The notes: generated by a model not told the origin, from the sequence alone. A stretch of DNA of 64,000 bases from Lethocerus indicus (GCA_019843655.1 JACDQD010000003.1:619346-683345); one strand, 5' to 3'; shown: positions 1-46,310, counted from the stretch's first letter. Made by a program: numbers and translations.

Positions 1-112
1 TTCTGCCACTGTCTCACTTGTACGGTACAGGAAAGCGGCAAAAGTGACAGTAGCACGGCGCTACTGAAGACGGGGCGAGCGGCCGAAACCTCGGTCTGGC
101 GAAAGGCCAAAC
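1..112. repeat. F1 palindromic element, right half (cut by window edge)
   Basis: Contains CGGCGCTACTGAAGACGGGG and the arm continuing GCGAGCGGCCGAAACC..GGTCTGGCGAAAGGCC, the right arm of the commonest repeat family in the window. Confidence 0.75.
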
Positions 113-164
113 AGGCGCCACAGGCCTACGGTATTCCAACCCTCGCCGGCCCAAAACCGCAGAT

Positions 165-392
165 TTGTCGTGTTTCTGTCTCCTCTCGGCGCCGGTTTGG
201 CCTTTCGCCAGACCGAGGTTTCGGCCGCTCGCCCGTCTTCAGTAGCGCTGTGCTACTGTCACTGTCGGCACTTTGGATGTTTTCTGGGGGGCATCATCCT
301 GTCACTGCACTTTGTCACCTGTACGGTACAGGAAAGCCACCGAAAGTGACTGACACAGCGCTACTGAAGATGGCGAGCGGCCGAATTCCGGT
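165..392. repeat. F1 palindromic element
   Basis: Left arm TTTCGCCAGACC..CGTCTTCAGTAGCGC (about 199-250) and right arm GCGCTACTGAAGATGGCGAG (about 359-378) are inverted copies. The loop holds TGTCACTGTCGGCACTTTGG and TGTACGGTACAGGAAAG, also partly palindromic. No coding capacity: a non-autonomous foldback/MITE-like element. Confidence 0.75.
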
Positions 393-3300
393 TGCGCTCG
401 TGTCTCTCCTGCGGATCATTGTGTTGGACTGTGGTGAAATAATAAGAAATGGAGTCGGAAAGTGCCGAATAGATGCTGAAAAAAAAACGGTTTTTTCCGA
501 ATAATACAGCGGTAAGGGAATTACAGTGTACGTAACGCGGGGTGCGGGAAAATTGTGCAGTGTGTACTGCGTACAGTTTTTCAGTTCACAATAACCGAAT
601 TATACAATGCGGCTTGCAGTTTCGGTTTGTGGGCCTTTTTTTCTTTTTTTTTCTTTTTCAGTTTTTCAAACAACTCCCGTAATTTCATACAATTACATAA
701 ATACCGGCGATATGTACAGTGGAAAATGCTCTACCTGCCGTGAAGAATTTAGAAAATGAACGGGTCCTCAAAATGAGGAGGTTTTGTGAACTGGTCTATA
801 AAATTGTCCACTTCGTTGGTTCCAATTGAGAATTTCAAAACGAAATTTCAACGGACGATATTTCAAAAATTATGAAAGTTCGGCAGCCGCCCAAATATTC
901 CGTACGTAATTCTATCCTGTCCAATTTACGATTCGATAGAAGAAATAAAAATTTAAAGAAGAAAAACAGCGTTTTCTATCCAATTCAAATTTGGCGTTAA
1001 TTTTGGGACAGCGAGTAGACCGTTCGCGGCTGTCATGTATAATAAAATCGGTCGGATGCAAATTTTAATTTAACTAAATCTAAAAACGGTTTAACGGCCT
1101 GGGAATTGTGAATTGGTAGGGAAACGTCCGACAATGGCGGTTTCAAAGGGGGCGCTGTTCGTGGGTTTTTTTCTTTCTTTCTTTCTCTCTTTCTCTCTCT
1201 CTTTCTTTCTTGGAACGGGGTCAAAGAGAGACTGAGGGAACGAACATTGTCAGTGAACAATGGATTCGGGGCTTAGTCGAGAACTGGACGTGGGCGTGAG
1301 TCGTCATCCCCCCCCCTCCCCGCCACCCCCCCTGAAATTGGGATATTTCAAATTGTCAGGATTCCTCGTCACGAAGCATGAAATTCTAGAGAAATTTCAT
1401 CGCGCGATCAATATTGAAATTTGCCCGAAATTATACGAAATCTGACTGAAATAGTGAGCACAACGGTTCAGTTCTGGCAGACGGTTTCGGCTGCGCGCCA
1501 TCAAACCTATTCCACTGTCATTTTTCAATTCTTATCGCTCTGTAAAATTTTCTATCCCATCTATATATATATATATATATATATATGGGTCGACAACTAA
1601 GCTAATGAAAGATTCGGTACCGCTGAAAAGGCCCCCGAATCCAAGGCCGTTATCGAAGAGGCCGAAACCGTCCGCGGCTTATCCGTATCGAAGTTGTACT
1701 TCGAAAAAAGTGCTCACAACGCGCCACTCGTCGCCAACCCAACAATTTTCAACTGCTTCCACTGTTTAGTCGGGGTAAATTTTACGCCAATTTTACCCGA
1801 ATTTACTGTCAGATTCGGGCCAATTGCAGGTGGTCCGATTGCGCAACTGGTTATATTGCGACTGTCCACTCAATGTGTTCTGTGCTGTTGGCCAACACAA
1901 TCTTGGTTCGGAAAGATCGGACAGCTCGAGGCGTACCGCTATAGACGCCGTTTAGTACCGCCAATTAATATAAATCGGACGTGTCCTATTGAACCGTTAT
2001 CGGGGTACGGACTCCGGCTTTAAGTGGGAAAAAAAGGGCCCAGAGACCGAGCTTCGTCTTCGACGAAACTGACGCGAGACCTCAATTGTCTCCTCCTCTA
2101 TAATCGTCATCATTTCGTAAATTATAATATTATTGAGGAGAGGCCAAAGACAGAAGTCCGGGGGATGAACCGCCGATACATTTAGTTTGGCGACTAAATA
2201 ATTGCGGATACTTCTCATCCCCCCTCCCCTCCCCCCCCTTCCCCAATATACACCCTTGGGACAACTAACGACTCAATTGAACCCGTTTCGACCAATTTCG
2301 TCTATATATCCATTTCTGCCTTCTTCCCGGTCCCCAGGGGAAACCCGCATCCTCCGTAGATCCTACGAAGAGTGTCGGTAAAGAAGAAGTTGAGGAATGG
2401 ACGGGGCCGCCTGCCACCGGCGGAATTTCTCTCATTAAAAGAATTATCCTTTTTCTCCTCCTCCTTCTTCTTCTTCTTCTTCCCGCTTCTTGGGACGTCC
2501 AACGCCCCAATTCTCAAAGTCCGAGAGTTCGAACACACTTTCACCTGTACGACGAGAACAATTTTCAATCGTCCTTCGCCGCAGGATACGATATCGGGAC
2601 AGTTGTGAACACTTGAATTTCTTGATGGCTTCTCGCCATCGTCAGTAGTAGAAGGCGATTCGTTTCCTTACAATTATATATGTCGATGAAAACTACGGGG
2701 GGGGGTGCAATCGGCCGGCCGGACTTAGCGTACTTGAGAGGAGGAGGAGGAGGAGGGGGAAGTTGAATTCAGATCGGTTTCTGAAACCGGTCTACGAAGT
2801 TTACGATCCAATTGTTCCATTTTGCCAATTTTTTTTGAAACTTTCGGTTCGTCCCCCTCCAAATGAAAGCAAAGTATCACCGGAAGATAGAAGGGCAGAA
2901 AATACGCTATTGGCGCGTATTTTAAGTTTTAAATAATTAAGGTTTTTTTTATAGCGCCCGTTTATCCCGACCGTTCAGCAGGGGTTTCAGTGGGAAGAAA
3001 TGCGGGTAAAAGTTTCAGAATTTTTATTTTTTGTTTTTACAAAGTTTTTACTACCATTTCGTACTATATTTATTTCGGTGAAATGGCTTCCGATGTACAG
3101 TGCCAGTATTTTTTTTTTTCTTCACATTTTCATATTGTACAAAAGGTGCGTCTGACCTTTCGTAGGGACCAAAGTGCGGGATAGAAATATTTCAATTGGC
3201 TCTATATAACCTTTAGCGCCTTTAACCGTACCCAATTGTACATTAACTGAGTGTGTAATTGTGACCCCACTTTCGAATTTATATACACGAGAGTGAACGG

Positions 3301-6300
3301 TTAAGGCGGGCTTAACCGACGATTTTAACCGCCTGCCGAACACTTTCGTTTCGGATCATCCCCTTAAAGACTAACCGCCCTAATTTAACCGCCGAATGAA
3401 TTTTTACAAGATAATAAGGTCACTGATAACCGATAGTTGTACGGTTGAATTTTTTTTTTGTACTGAAATATCGGTTCGGCAACTGAGTAATTGGGGATTT
3501 CACCCTACAAACAAGTGGAGCGTTGCACCGATTTTTAAGTACATCTTTGTACGGATAATTCGGCTTCTCTCCAATGTTGAATTATTTTTTTTTGGGGGGC
3601 CGAGAAATTATTTCAAAATATTTCGCCAGACGTGTTTCCAGTGAAAGTTCAAGATTCGCATTGTTGTCAATCGGTTTTACACCGACAATTTACCAATATA
3701 AGCCCTCTGAAGTCACGAAGCGCCGTCAACTTCGGCCGAACCATCAATTCACAATCCGCCGCCGCAAGACATTTCATCATTAACAATTGTCGATTTCGTA
3801 ATTGCAATGTGAAAATAAAAAAAAAAAGAGGAAATTTCTCCTGGACTTCGAGGCGTTAATCGCGGTTCATCTGCTTCACTGTCAGATATATAATTTATGC
3901 ACCGAGAACGGTTCGAGTACAATTTTTGTAGGGCGAAAAATCGATCCGTCGATCCAGTGAATTTCCCAGTCTTAGTTCATCGATTATAACTTGACGTCTT
4001 CTCCGGGAATGAAAGGCGAAACTTACACCACTTTGTCACGAAGTAATTGGTGCTCTTGACAACGCATCACTTCGTCCTGGTCAGAAAAAAATCCCTACGT
4101 AAAATACGCATCCGTATTCGGGTTATTTTATTTTTTTTTTTTGGAATATATTTGAATCGGCGTTCTTCGGCCACTTTCCAGAAAAAAGGGTCTTTCTGGG
4201 GGGGGGCGCCCGCGGGTCCTGTGGGAGCGGCGGATGGGTGTCAGGGAGACTGGACGAAACGGCCGAAGCGAATCTTAACAATCAATCGGCTGGAAACCAT
4301 TTAATCCAAACAATGGAAAAGAATAATGGCCGCAGTGGGATTTCGGGTGGCGTGGGAAATTTTTTTTTAACCGTCCCCGAAATGGAAATCGCGAAATTGC
4401 ACACTCGGGGAGGGAGGGTGAGGGGTGGAGGGGGATGCGTTTTCGTCCCTCCCCCACCCTCTTTCGAAACAACCTTTCATTAACATTTTCTCTTATTGCG
4501 CAATCGACGCGCTCGTGTTCGCAGACCGGTCCGAACAGCGTTATGAACGAACGCCGAGCGATGAATCTCAGGCTGAAATATCATTTCAGTCTCTTAGAGG
4601 GTTTATGAAACAACTTCCCGACCGACGTCGAAGCGTGCGCTTTACACTTCGCCGTAACCGGTTATCGTTTCTGGGACGCATAACTGGGCTGTTGCGTTGT
4701 GAAATTTCGGACGGCTCTGTCAAGTCCAGGAGCCCCCCCGATCCAGTCGTGTATTCATCCATTGTCGGCCGATACGGGCCTGGAATCGCCCCACGTCCAG
4801 ACCTCGTTTCTTCTTTTCCTCCCCCAGTACTGTTGCGCAATTCCTATTCTTCCCGGTCCTACGGCTTTCCGTATTTAAGTCTCGGGCGGCCGCCCGCGCA
4901 ACTTCCTACTTGCGGACGCCAAGAGTTACGGGCACAAGTCGCTGTTGGGGGAAAACAGACGCGGAGCTCCGAGAGCGCTTGGAAACGGCCCATAATGGCC
5001 TTTGGACAGAGCGCCGTTTCAAAATTTGTCGCCGGCCAATAATAAATATTCTGATCCGCAGAACGATTGCTACAGCCGGTTTTCATATAGCGGAAATGCC
5101 GTGTCGACCGTACCATTGGCAACTGGCGCAATACTGCGGTAAGCCCCTCGCTATTCGGGGAATTTTCCATTGGAAGGGCCCCATCTCGTGGTTCTCTACG
5201 GTATTCCAGAGAATGGTCTTCAGTAGCGGTGCTGGTCGCTGTTGGCAATCGGCGGCGAAAGACCGGGCGCGATTGGCTGAAAGCCTACTGAAGATGGCGA
5301 ACAGGCGAAATCGGTCTATTATAGAGGCGAGCTCGCGGGACAAATCCAATGAAATTTCATCGTTTATCTCGCGCTAAACAATTGGAAACCGTTAATAAAT
5401 TCCAATCGCATTTTTCCACTTGTCGGGCATTCCCTTTCGTCCTACGCCTTCCGTTCGCTTTCTTTTCATAACCGTTCGTCGTCTCTGCCTCATCGCTATT
5501 CACCTATAGTCGTTTCCTCTTATGCCCCGTCTACCTTTTATCGCCGTCTCCTCTCCAGCGGTTCCAGCTCCGGCCCGGTTGGGCGATTCGTTATTCACCA
5601 TTCAATTGATCTGGAACTGGAAACTGGAATTGGAAATATCCCAACTCTCTTGGGTATGTTGACGGGTAAAAGTTGTGCCTCTCTTCCGCCGTAACCGGTA
5701 GCTCCAGTAGAAGGAGCCCTTCACGGCACCTCCGATCCCTTTAATCCGTTAACGGCTACCGGTTTCGACTAACAATTGCGAAAATTCAAATCGCAAATCA
5801 TTTTCTCTCCGCGCATAAATTCTGTACGCGAGTCGTTTCCGAACTGGATACTACGTGTGATAGGAGCTCTCGTTGTAATTATTAATAAATTGTGAAAATA
5901 AATAAAATGTTTGTAGAAGTGATTCGCTTCGTCTGCACTTTTCTCCACCGGCCTTAATTGAATCGCAGTGGCGATAAGACAACGATGACGGACGGGAAAA
6001 AGCGGCGAACGGTAAATAGGAAGAGGCGATTGGGGAAATTACTTATATCGACGTATTATCCGTCAGTTTTTTTTTTATCCTCAAAGTCCTCAAATCGTGG
6101 GTCTATAGATTCGTCCATCGGTGGAAGATTTACTGGACGGACGCCGGAACGCCGTTCCTGTCTGTGAAACCGGATCGCTTATTCGAGTTTTCTTCAAAAA
6201 CGGTCAGAGTTGTAACACAATAAAACGGTAAAAGGCGTTGTACCAATGTCGGCATTGTCCGTCCCATCGCCCAATTTGGAGACGGAGAGTTGTGCGACCA

Positions 6301-9060
6301 TTTTCGGACCGCTGTTCGTCCTTCCGTACTCAGGCCGGTCTCCCGAATTACTAGCAATTATTATCGGCCGGAATTAGGAATAAGGGCGCTAGAATAGGGC
6401 AGTTGGGAAAAGTTCTGGACAGCCAACTGCAGGAGACGTCTTCCTTCGTCGGTTCCTGATTGGGCAAGACCACGACGCCAATTGAAAGGCTGAGGACCTC
6501 CAGACAAAACGGTGTTATCTACCCTATCTGCGATGAAGATAACTGCTGCGGGTGTGGGATCCCGGAGGCGCAGGAAGGGTCTTATCTATTCCAAGACGGG
6601 ATACGGCGTATTAAGGTTTTCCCTCGGTGAAGTAGATATCGGACGGGAGATTCGTATTTGGAAAAAAACCAAAGAGATCGGTCCGGAAAGCAATTGGACC
6701 CCCTTCGTATTTAATAAATCCGACTCTGCCCTTTCATTTTCCTCGGCCTGAGACGAAAGTGAAAGGCGCTCAAGTAAAAAAAAAAAGCGCCGCACTGTTA
6801 AGTTACCGGGGACACGACGTAGACAGACGTCTGGTCTACGAAGTCCGAGAAATGAGTACTTCGAGTTATCGATCGGAAGAAGAGGATAATGCGATAAACT
6901 GGAGCTGGAAAAGCGTTAATTGGACACGCGAACGGTCTCTCGGTCGAGGGGGCAACGAGTCCGGCTTTCCAAACGCGAACCGGCCGCTATTTATTGCTCG
7001 TTAAGTCCGATTCAGGTCGCATTGGCCATAAATATATATAACAACTGGCGTCCGTTCTATCGTAGAAAATAAATCGCCATCAGATTCGCCGGCGGTATTC
7101 GAAGATTTCGGGCGCGTTGCGCAACAGTTTCACAACGGCCGAATATCCGTTGTTGCCGGCGAATGAAAACCGATTATTCTCCCAGTCGGAATACAGGCCG
7201 ATTACGGGTATGTGAAAGAGGCCGTCTTCAGTAGTCTTTCGTCGGTGTGGCACGACATATAGGCTTTATATGTATATAAACCTGTATATATTGTCTTTTC
7301 AACGAGTTCGGTCCACAGCCCAACGAACGAACAACGTGTACGATTCTCAGAAGTCTCAGGAGGTGTGCAGAACGGCCGCAGGCTGCAGCCCGGTTTCCGA
7401 TTGCACAACATCGGCCCCATTTCAGTGCTGCGGCCTTTTGCAACTTATTTTATATATATATATATACCTCGGTTTATAATCGAGCGAGGGGACCACGCCC
7501 CGTGCGCTGTCTCCCGGGCCGCTTCTTGCGTTATAATAATTATGCGGCGGTCGGTCGCTTTCGAAAATTTCGGTACGCCAGAGATGTTGCAAAACGTTTT
7601 TTCGGCCAATTAAAATACATTTTTTTCGTTTTACGGCCCGGTAATATTTTCCGTTTCTATCGTGTTGGCAACTAAATAATTGCACGCACACACCCCCCGC
7701 CCTTGAAGATCGTGCATTTTTTTTTTTTTTTGGCACGCACGACGAATATTTGGGGCCGTGTAATGTGATACATTTCACGATACACTTTTGAAGATTGGAG
7801 CCGGCGTAAAAATACAAATAATATATTGGACGACAGTGCATTGGATCGGCCACAGAACGTCCGACTGAAGGTGGCCGGCGGCCGAAACCGGTCTGGTAAT
7901 AGACCGAAACGTCGCAGATAACGCTTCGGGGGATTTTTTCTTTATTATCCAAGTCTCTCTCTCTCTCTCTGTCTTTTCGGATTACAGAATTGGAATGAGG
8001 GGGTGCTTAAACGTTGTGATGACATCTTGGGAATGTTGAGCAACCTTTTTTTTTCCAATAATAATAATAATCTCTCGCCTATCGCGACAACTCTTCGAAA
8101 AGCCGTTTCGACACGTGGATTGCGCAACTCTCAACTACCCGCGTGTCAATGGTGGGCCCACGCCCATTAACTAATTTTTCGTACACACACACACACACAC
8201 ACGTGAAAGTGACGTGAAATTATCGAACCGATTTATACGGTTTCGGGACGCTGACATGACATGACATGACATGACGCTGTCACGACGACCGGTTGTCGTC
8301 AGAAAGATAAAATAGTCCGTCTGTCGGGTTTCTTCAGACATCATCAAACTGGTTTAGATTAGTCCGAAAATCGGGATTGTCCGTTTGGGGGGGGAGGGGG
8401 GAAATTGCAATATGAAATCAACAATTAACGCGTCAATGAGCGAAAGTGTCCAGAACCTGACACTACTATCGCCAACTACCGGTAGGACGTCCGTACGCCG
8501 GGGCGGTTTTTCCCACGGAAACGATGGAAAAGGGGGACAGGAATTCCTCCCGTTTCCAAACCCGCCGGTCTGGACATTTTTCCGTCACATTTTTGTCGCT
8601 CGCAGCCGACTCAAGGGCGACTGAAGATCTACGAATTCTACGAAGGGGGTACGACGGAATTGGGTCCGACCGGCCTTGAGCTTTCAGCTTAAATAATCCC
8701 CACCCCTTTTTTTTCTTTTTTTTTTAGTGCCCTTTATAAAGCTTCGGAATTCGATAGGGTCGTAATCCAGGTAAACGCCGGTCCTTAAGCAATTTTCCGT
8801 CGGTATTGCGCAACCGGCTTTTCTCCGAGACCGCCGCGTGTGAGGTCATAGAACCTGCGGCGGCGGCGGTGTGACCTAAGACGAAACTAAATTGGGAAAA
8901 TGTGTCGAATATTGTATATTTCCCCCATCAGACTTTAATGGGATTGAGTCACCGCCCTCCCCAAGGGCTTCCTCCGCCCTTGCTTCCGTCAACTATTCCC
9001 AACACTGTGTCTTAAAGACTCTTTTCTGACTGAACGTCAAAAAATTGGAATACGTTCGAC
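393..9060. other. Upstream DNA without recognisable genes
   Basis: No ORF here resembles a known family. It holds small repeats only: (TA)n 1562-1586, (AC)n 8183-8202, five copies of a TGACA pentamer at 8252-8275, a TTC-rich run at 2455-2482, single F3-like ends at 2186-2205 and 7666-7685, and degenerate F1 cores near 5220-5300 and 7222-7235. GC-rich blocks at 4500-5300 carry long random frames on both strands. The 5' untranslated exon and promoter of the CPAP1 gene may lie here, but I cannot place them. Confidence 0.5.
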
Positions 9061-9069
9061 AGATACTAA

Positions 9070-9245
9070 ATATGTCTGTCTCCTCTCGCCGGTTTCGGCC
9101 GCTCGCCATCTATTCAGTAGCGCTGCGTTACCGTCACTTTCGCCACTGTCCCCTTTCTGTACAAGACAAGCGGTCTCTAGCGAAGAGACCGAACCGGCGC
9201 CAGAAGAGACAGAAACACTGGAAAACCGAGGGGAAAAAAGTTTCG
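9070..9245. repeat. F1 palindromic element, degenerate
   Basis: Starts CTGTCTCCTCTCGCCGGTTT, has TTCAGTAGCGC near 9114, and a partial right arm (GACCGAACCGGCGCC...GAGACAGAAACAC) to about 9217; the inner right core is lost. Confidence 0.6.
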
Positions 9246-10119
9246 TCTCCGAATACTTAAATTCTGAATCTGTTTCCCGTTGGGATTTGGGGGACGAGCA
9301 AAGTGTTGCGCAAGATCGCGATCGCGTCGCCCTCTCGATCTCTTATTATCGGCGATTCGAGAAACGGCGTGCAAAACGGTTTGACGTCGTCAAAGGTCGT
9401 CCCTTATACGCCGGCGATGGCGAACAGCCGAAACCGCTCCGGCGACGTTGTCGAACTCTGACCCCCTACCGATTCCGCCGGACGTCCTCGAGGCGTTAAT
9501 ACTGACATTTTCAGACAGGACCGTATCAGAGAATCTTATCAGAGCAACTGCTCAGTTGTCGAGCAGATAGCGCGTCTAAAAGCGTTTCTATCTTAACAAT
9601 AATAGCTATAGTTGTTGTATAGTCGGTTAATGGAAAGGGATGCGCTCATCGTGTGCAGACTCAGCGATAGTATTACGAACCGCACAGGTCCGAATGTGAC
9701 CTATCGCTGTGGGTGTTTGAACCTTTATTTGAACGGCCCCAGCAGTCGGTCCCTTAGCAGTCGTCTTCAGTGTCTTCTCCCGAACGGCGGACTTCCGGAT
9801 GAACCCCGCGTTTTAAACTCTGAATAGCTGGTAAGGCTTTCTCCAAAAACTGTTTTTTTTTCAGCCGCCTGAAAATTGCTTTTGTCGAATTCTCTTCGGG
9901 AACAACCCGCTACACCGGGATTTTTCCCGTATTTGGGACACTGCTCTATCGGAAGGGTTTTCGCCCTTAACCTTCTGCGGCGCCCTCTCGGCTGTTATAA
10001 ATTGATCGATTTTTTTTCATAAAACGCCTACAAAATTTGACGCCCTACAGGCTTAAAAGAATCTTCGACGAAGAATTCGAAGAAGAATGACTCGTAGTCA
10101 AATACTGTAGGTTTCGCGC

Positions 10120-10290
10120 GAGACCGGTTTCGGCCCCGTCTTCAGTAGCGCTCTGTCGGCCACTTTCCTCGGCACCGCCACTCACTGCCGCCCCTGTACA
10201 GTACAGGAAAGAGCCGAGAGCGACAAAAACGGCTACTGAAGACGGGGCGAGCGGCCGAAACCGGTCTGGCAAAAGGCCGCAAGACGGGCA
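10120..10290. repeat. F1 palindromic element
   Basis: GACCGGTTTCGGCCCCGTCTTCAGTAGCGC at the left is matched by GCTACTGAAGACGGGGCGAG..CCGAAACCGGTCTGG at the right. About 165 bp, both arms well kept. Confidence 0.75.
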
Positions 10291-10486
10291 TCTCAGACGA
10301 ATCGGTCGATATTTTCAATCAGTTTTCGAAATTTATTGCAATAATCTACGTCGGTTTCTGCCGGCACCGTTCTATAACTGATGGGCCCTCTTTCTCGAGG
10401 AATTTCAAATATTTCTGAGAAATCTTCAGTTAATTGGCTATCTCGTCCAATTCTGTTCCGGTTTTGCAACGAGAGTGTATAAATAA

Positions 10487-10490
<4 letters not shown>

Positions 10491-10535
<45 letters not shown>
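10491..10535. repeat. (TA)n microsatellite
   Basis: Perfect TA run after a TAAA-type lead-in. Confidence 0.95.
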
Positions 10536-10538
<3 letters not shown>

Positions 10539-10766
10539 GAACAGGAAGTAGAGCGATTCGCGCGTTGAAGTTTTCACTTCACGCGCCCTGGCCTCTTCCG
10601 GAAGTGAAATGGACGGTCACTGGAACGTTATACGATGAACGCTGGAACGCGCTGGAAGCGTTTACAGGTGTAATAATTAAAAGGTAAAAGTTTCAGATCT
10701 CGCGCTGTCGAGTGTTCGAACTGAAAATGGACAACTCTACGTTAAAAAAGAAGAAATAAATTTGTT

Positions 10767-11012
10767 GTGTTCCCCGTCTCCTCTCGGCGCCGGTTCGGTC
10801 TTTCGCCAGAACGGGGGGTTTCGGCCGCTCGCCCCGTCTTCAGTAGCGCCGTGCTACTGTCACTTTCGGCGCTCTCTCTTGTACAGGTGACGGAGTGACA
10901 GTGCGGCCAGAGGACGATGACACCGACAGTGACAGTGACACGGCGCTACTGAAGACGGGACGAGCGGCCGAAACCCCCCCGTTCTGGCGAAAGACCGGAG
11001 AGGAGTCTCTTG
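10767..11012. repeat. F1 palindromic element
   Basis: Long arms: CTCCTCTCGGCGCCGGTTCG..TTCGCCAGAACGGGG..CGTCTTCAGTAGCGCC and its inverted match to about 11000. The arms share private variants (the GAACGGGGGG/CCCCCCGTTC pair), so they have evolved together or been homogenised within the element. Confidence 0.75.
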
Positions 11013-11842
11013 TTATGCAAAACGTCGTCCGGTTTGCGTAACAAGGGCCGATTACGTCTGCGGCTCGCACACTGCGGCTCATAAATTGAATATTTATACG
11101 GCCCATAATCGGGATTTTCATCGAAACGCCGATCGGCGCCTTATTAAATAATTGAATATAAAATTTGGCCTATTTTCGCAATCCAGAACCTGCTTCCCGA
11201 TCGGTTCTATCACTTGCGGCCGGAGGCTCCAATTCGGACTATTTCAATTTCAAAATAACTATCCAGTGTACAGGAATCAGTCGTTTACTTATTTTACACG
11301 TATTTTCTAGAAAAAATAAAACCATACGCCTTAGTAAATTCAGTATTTATCCTTAAATTCCTGTAAGATCCCCCACCCCACCCCAACAACTCCCTGCTAT
11401 TCCAGGATATTTTCCCCCGTTTGTAGTCGATTTTCCATCCAGTTTCGAATGGATGGGAAAAATGTCGAATAAAATATTCGAAAGGCTTTCCTTTCGGCGA
11501 GAGAATTTCGATTCGATCGCCGGGCAATTTGGAAGTTTGGGGCGACTTCGCGCTTGAAATGTCACGCCGGGTCCTTGAATTTGAATCGAGTCACGACGAT
11601 TAGCGCCATGAACTTTTGAAACGGCGAAGAGGATCGGGACGATTTTCGAACCGATTTCCCAATAGAATTTCCCGTTCGATCAACGGGACGTGAAAAAAAA
11701 AAAAAAAAAAACGGTGACCGAAGATGGGGGCGATCGTGTTTTAAAATCAGCTCAAAATCCCCCTCCCCTTCTATACGTCAACTTTATGTAAAACTATTTT
11801 TCAATTATCTATTTATTTATTTTTTTTTCACTGTTTCAGATC

Positions 11843-43913
<32,071 letters not shown>

Positions 43914-46130
43914 ATTGATGACAAAGTCGAGGAATACGAAATATCTCGTCCATATTCCGTATTCCCCCCCCCAAAATCTGGGTACTGAATGGTCGCTTCA
44001 AATTCATTTCTGCAAAAATTTCAAACGCAACACGATATTTCCAAAAACTGGGAGGAGGATTCTTCAGTTAAAAGCTGTAAGACTGATAATAACAGTAATT
44101 TTACCCACTCATCTGTAAAGTACCAATTTTACCAATTTTACTCGTCCATGTATTCGCTCACACACTGTTGTGAAATTTTCAAATTCTTTACCATTAATGG
44201 GAATCGAAGACTTAGTTCAAATTGCAGCTAGAATTCTATTCGAAGAATAATTTGTGTCGGGATGGAAATACGGTGTGTCTGTTAATGTGATACTTTTACG
44301 ACAATTTTTATTTTACCTACATAATATTTAAATATTATTGTCGCGATAAATATATATTGTATAGGCACGCGTTGAGTGTTAATTATGCGTTTAACACAAT
44401 TTTTAAATGCCCTACCATTTGGCATTTTTAATTGTAATAAATATTTATATTTTATTCCGTAGGTTTGTACAGTAGAGGATGACTAATGATTGCGAATAAA
44501 AATTGAACGAAATGGTTATACAACTATCTATCGAATATACTGTAATACATTTTAATCCTTTCTAGATATATAGCGTTGTAAATTGATACAAATTATATTT
44601 AACTGCACAAGAATTTAACAGTTTTATTAACTAGTAATTATATTAGAATTAAGTATCCGAAAATAATGTAAATAGAATAATATTCGACTTGTCGTTTATA
44701 TTTGTTTTCAGTATATGAATAAATTGAAAAAACTTCAGCGGTTATTCTATTGTATGCTGCATAATAAAAATTATATTTAAATGCGTTATCGTCGCTATAT
44801 TAACAGTGTGTATAATATCGATTATTTATTAAGATAAATCGTTGAATGTAGTACAATCAAATTAAAAACCATATAGCGATTAAAGAATTAAATGGTTTTT
44901 CATGGCAGTTTTCATCTCATCCAAATTCAAACTAATATCCATATATCGCATATAATACTTTAACATAAAATTAAATACCGAACAGAGTTCAACTGCGAAG
45001 CTAATAATTAATGTTGCTATTAATTATTATTAGAAAAGGTGATGAAGTTAAAAGTGATATTTTAATTATGAAATTAATCGTGCGACTATCTAAGTAAGTA
45101 TATAATATAATAAATGAGAGCGGTAAATTATTAAAATTATTTAAACGCTGAAAAAGAATGTACAGAAATTAAGTATATTTGCCCATATAATATAATCTTG
45201 TGTAATTCGCAGATTTATTAACAGCTTTAATTCTATTAAACTTTCAAGATATCTTTTTGTATATCCATGTTTTCACAAGTTCTTGATAAGGGTAAAAATA
45301 AATTTAAATAACCGATTAAATTAAAATTAATGCTTACGAAAGTCGCTAAATATTTTACAAATCGTTTAATAAATTTAACAGGGAAATATACAAATTGGAG
45401 GTAAAATAATTTAAATGGTAAGTATTTATATAAAAAATTTATACTTTTATCCTGTAGCTCCTAAATACATAAACTAATTAAAGTAAACGTTTTTAATCTA
45501 AATATTCATTCAAAAAGGTATTAAAAGAAATAAGCGAAATGGAAGGAAAATTAAATAAAACAATTTGAATATCTTTCCACATTAATGAATTATACAAGTA
45601 TTGCAATTAATACTTCAACAGTTAATATGTTCATCTCATTTACAAAAGTATAACAAGTATCAAAATATATAATAGATACTACGATTAAAATATTGCTGAA
45701 GAAAGTACATGCGAGTGTTCAATTTTACATCAGAGAGTATTAAATATAACGCTGTTGTTGGTATAAAATGTACAGAATTGATCTAAACTATAAAAATCCG
45801 GAATGCTACAATTAAATTATCTTTCTTAAATAAATGGATTTTAAAAAAAATTAAAATTACATAATATTCCGTATCAATTTATAAAATTTTAATAATTCGA
45901 ACACAATTAATCGAATACATTTTATAAATTCATTTCAATTTCCTCACTATTTGAAATATATACAATACATTATTCTGATACAATACAACAATCAGGTTTT
46001 GACTTCCAAATATATATCCGGTATTGTGTATTTACGATCATAAAAGTTTTCCCGTTGATCCAAAATTTATTGACAAAAATTTATTTTTAGTAATCTAGTT
46101 AATCAGTGATAGTGCACCCGACCAACTTTA
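43914..46130. other. Long AT-rich, repeat-poor stretch (3' UTR and/or intergenic)
   Basis: From about 44230 to 46130 the sequence is strongly AT-rich, with almost no F1-F4 elements, no long (TA)n and none of the G- or C-runs common elsewhere. It starts soon after the CPAP1 stop codon. It may be a long 3' UTR, which would fit its lack of insertions, or a non-genic AT block. No open frame of note. Confidence 0.5.
44436..44441 (+). terminator. Candidate poly(A) signal of CPAP1 gene
   Basis: AATAAA about 520 bp after the stop codon; another AATAAA lies at 44495-44500. Many similar hexamers follow in this AT-rich DNA, so the true 3' end cannot be chosen from sequence alone. Confidence 0.3.
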
Positions 46131-46184
46131 GTTGGGTACATTACCGCACCACCCTCAGGGGGCGCTAGTTTCACAAAAATCGTG

Positions 46185-46310
46185 ACAATGCAGTTAGGAT
46201 GCCAGAAACCATCCAAAGTGACCAACACCGCTACTGAAGATGGCGAACAGCCGTCTAGCAAAAGACCAAACCAGCGAGATGAGACACAGAAAACGCGAAA
46301 TTTACGATAG
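46185..46310. repeat. F1 element, right half
   Basis: ATGCCAGAAACCATCCAAAG, CGCTACTGAAGATGGCGAAC, TCTAGCAAAAGACCAAACCA, GAGATGAGACACAGAAAACG: right arm only. It marks the end of the AT-rich block. Confidence 0.65.

Noticed and set aside
4425..5042. 205-codon open frame in GC-rich DNA
   Set aside because: No recognisable motif, overlapping frames on both strands, no signal peptide or splice support. It could contain a 5' UTR exon of the CPAP1 gene, but nothing shows it.
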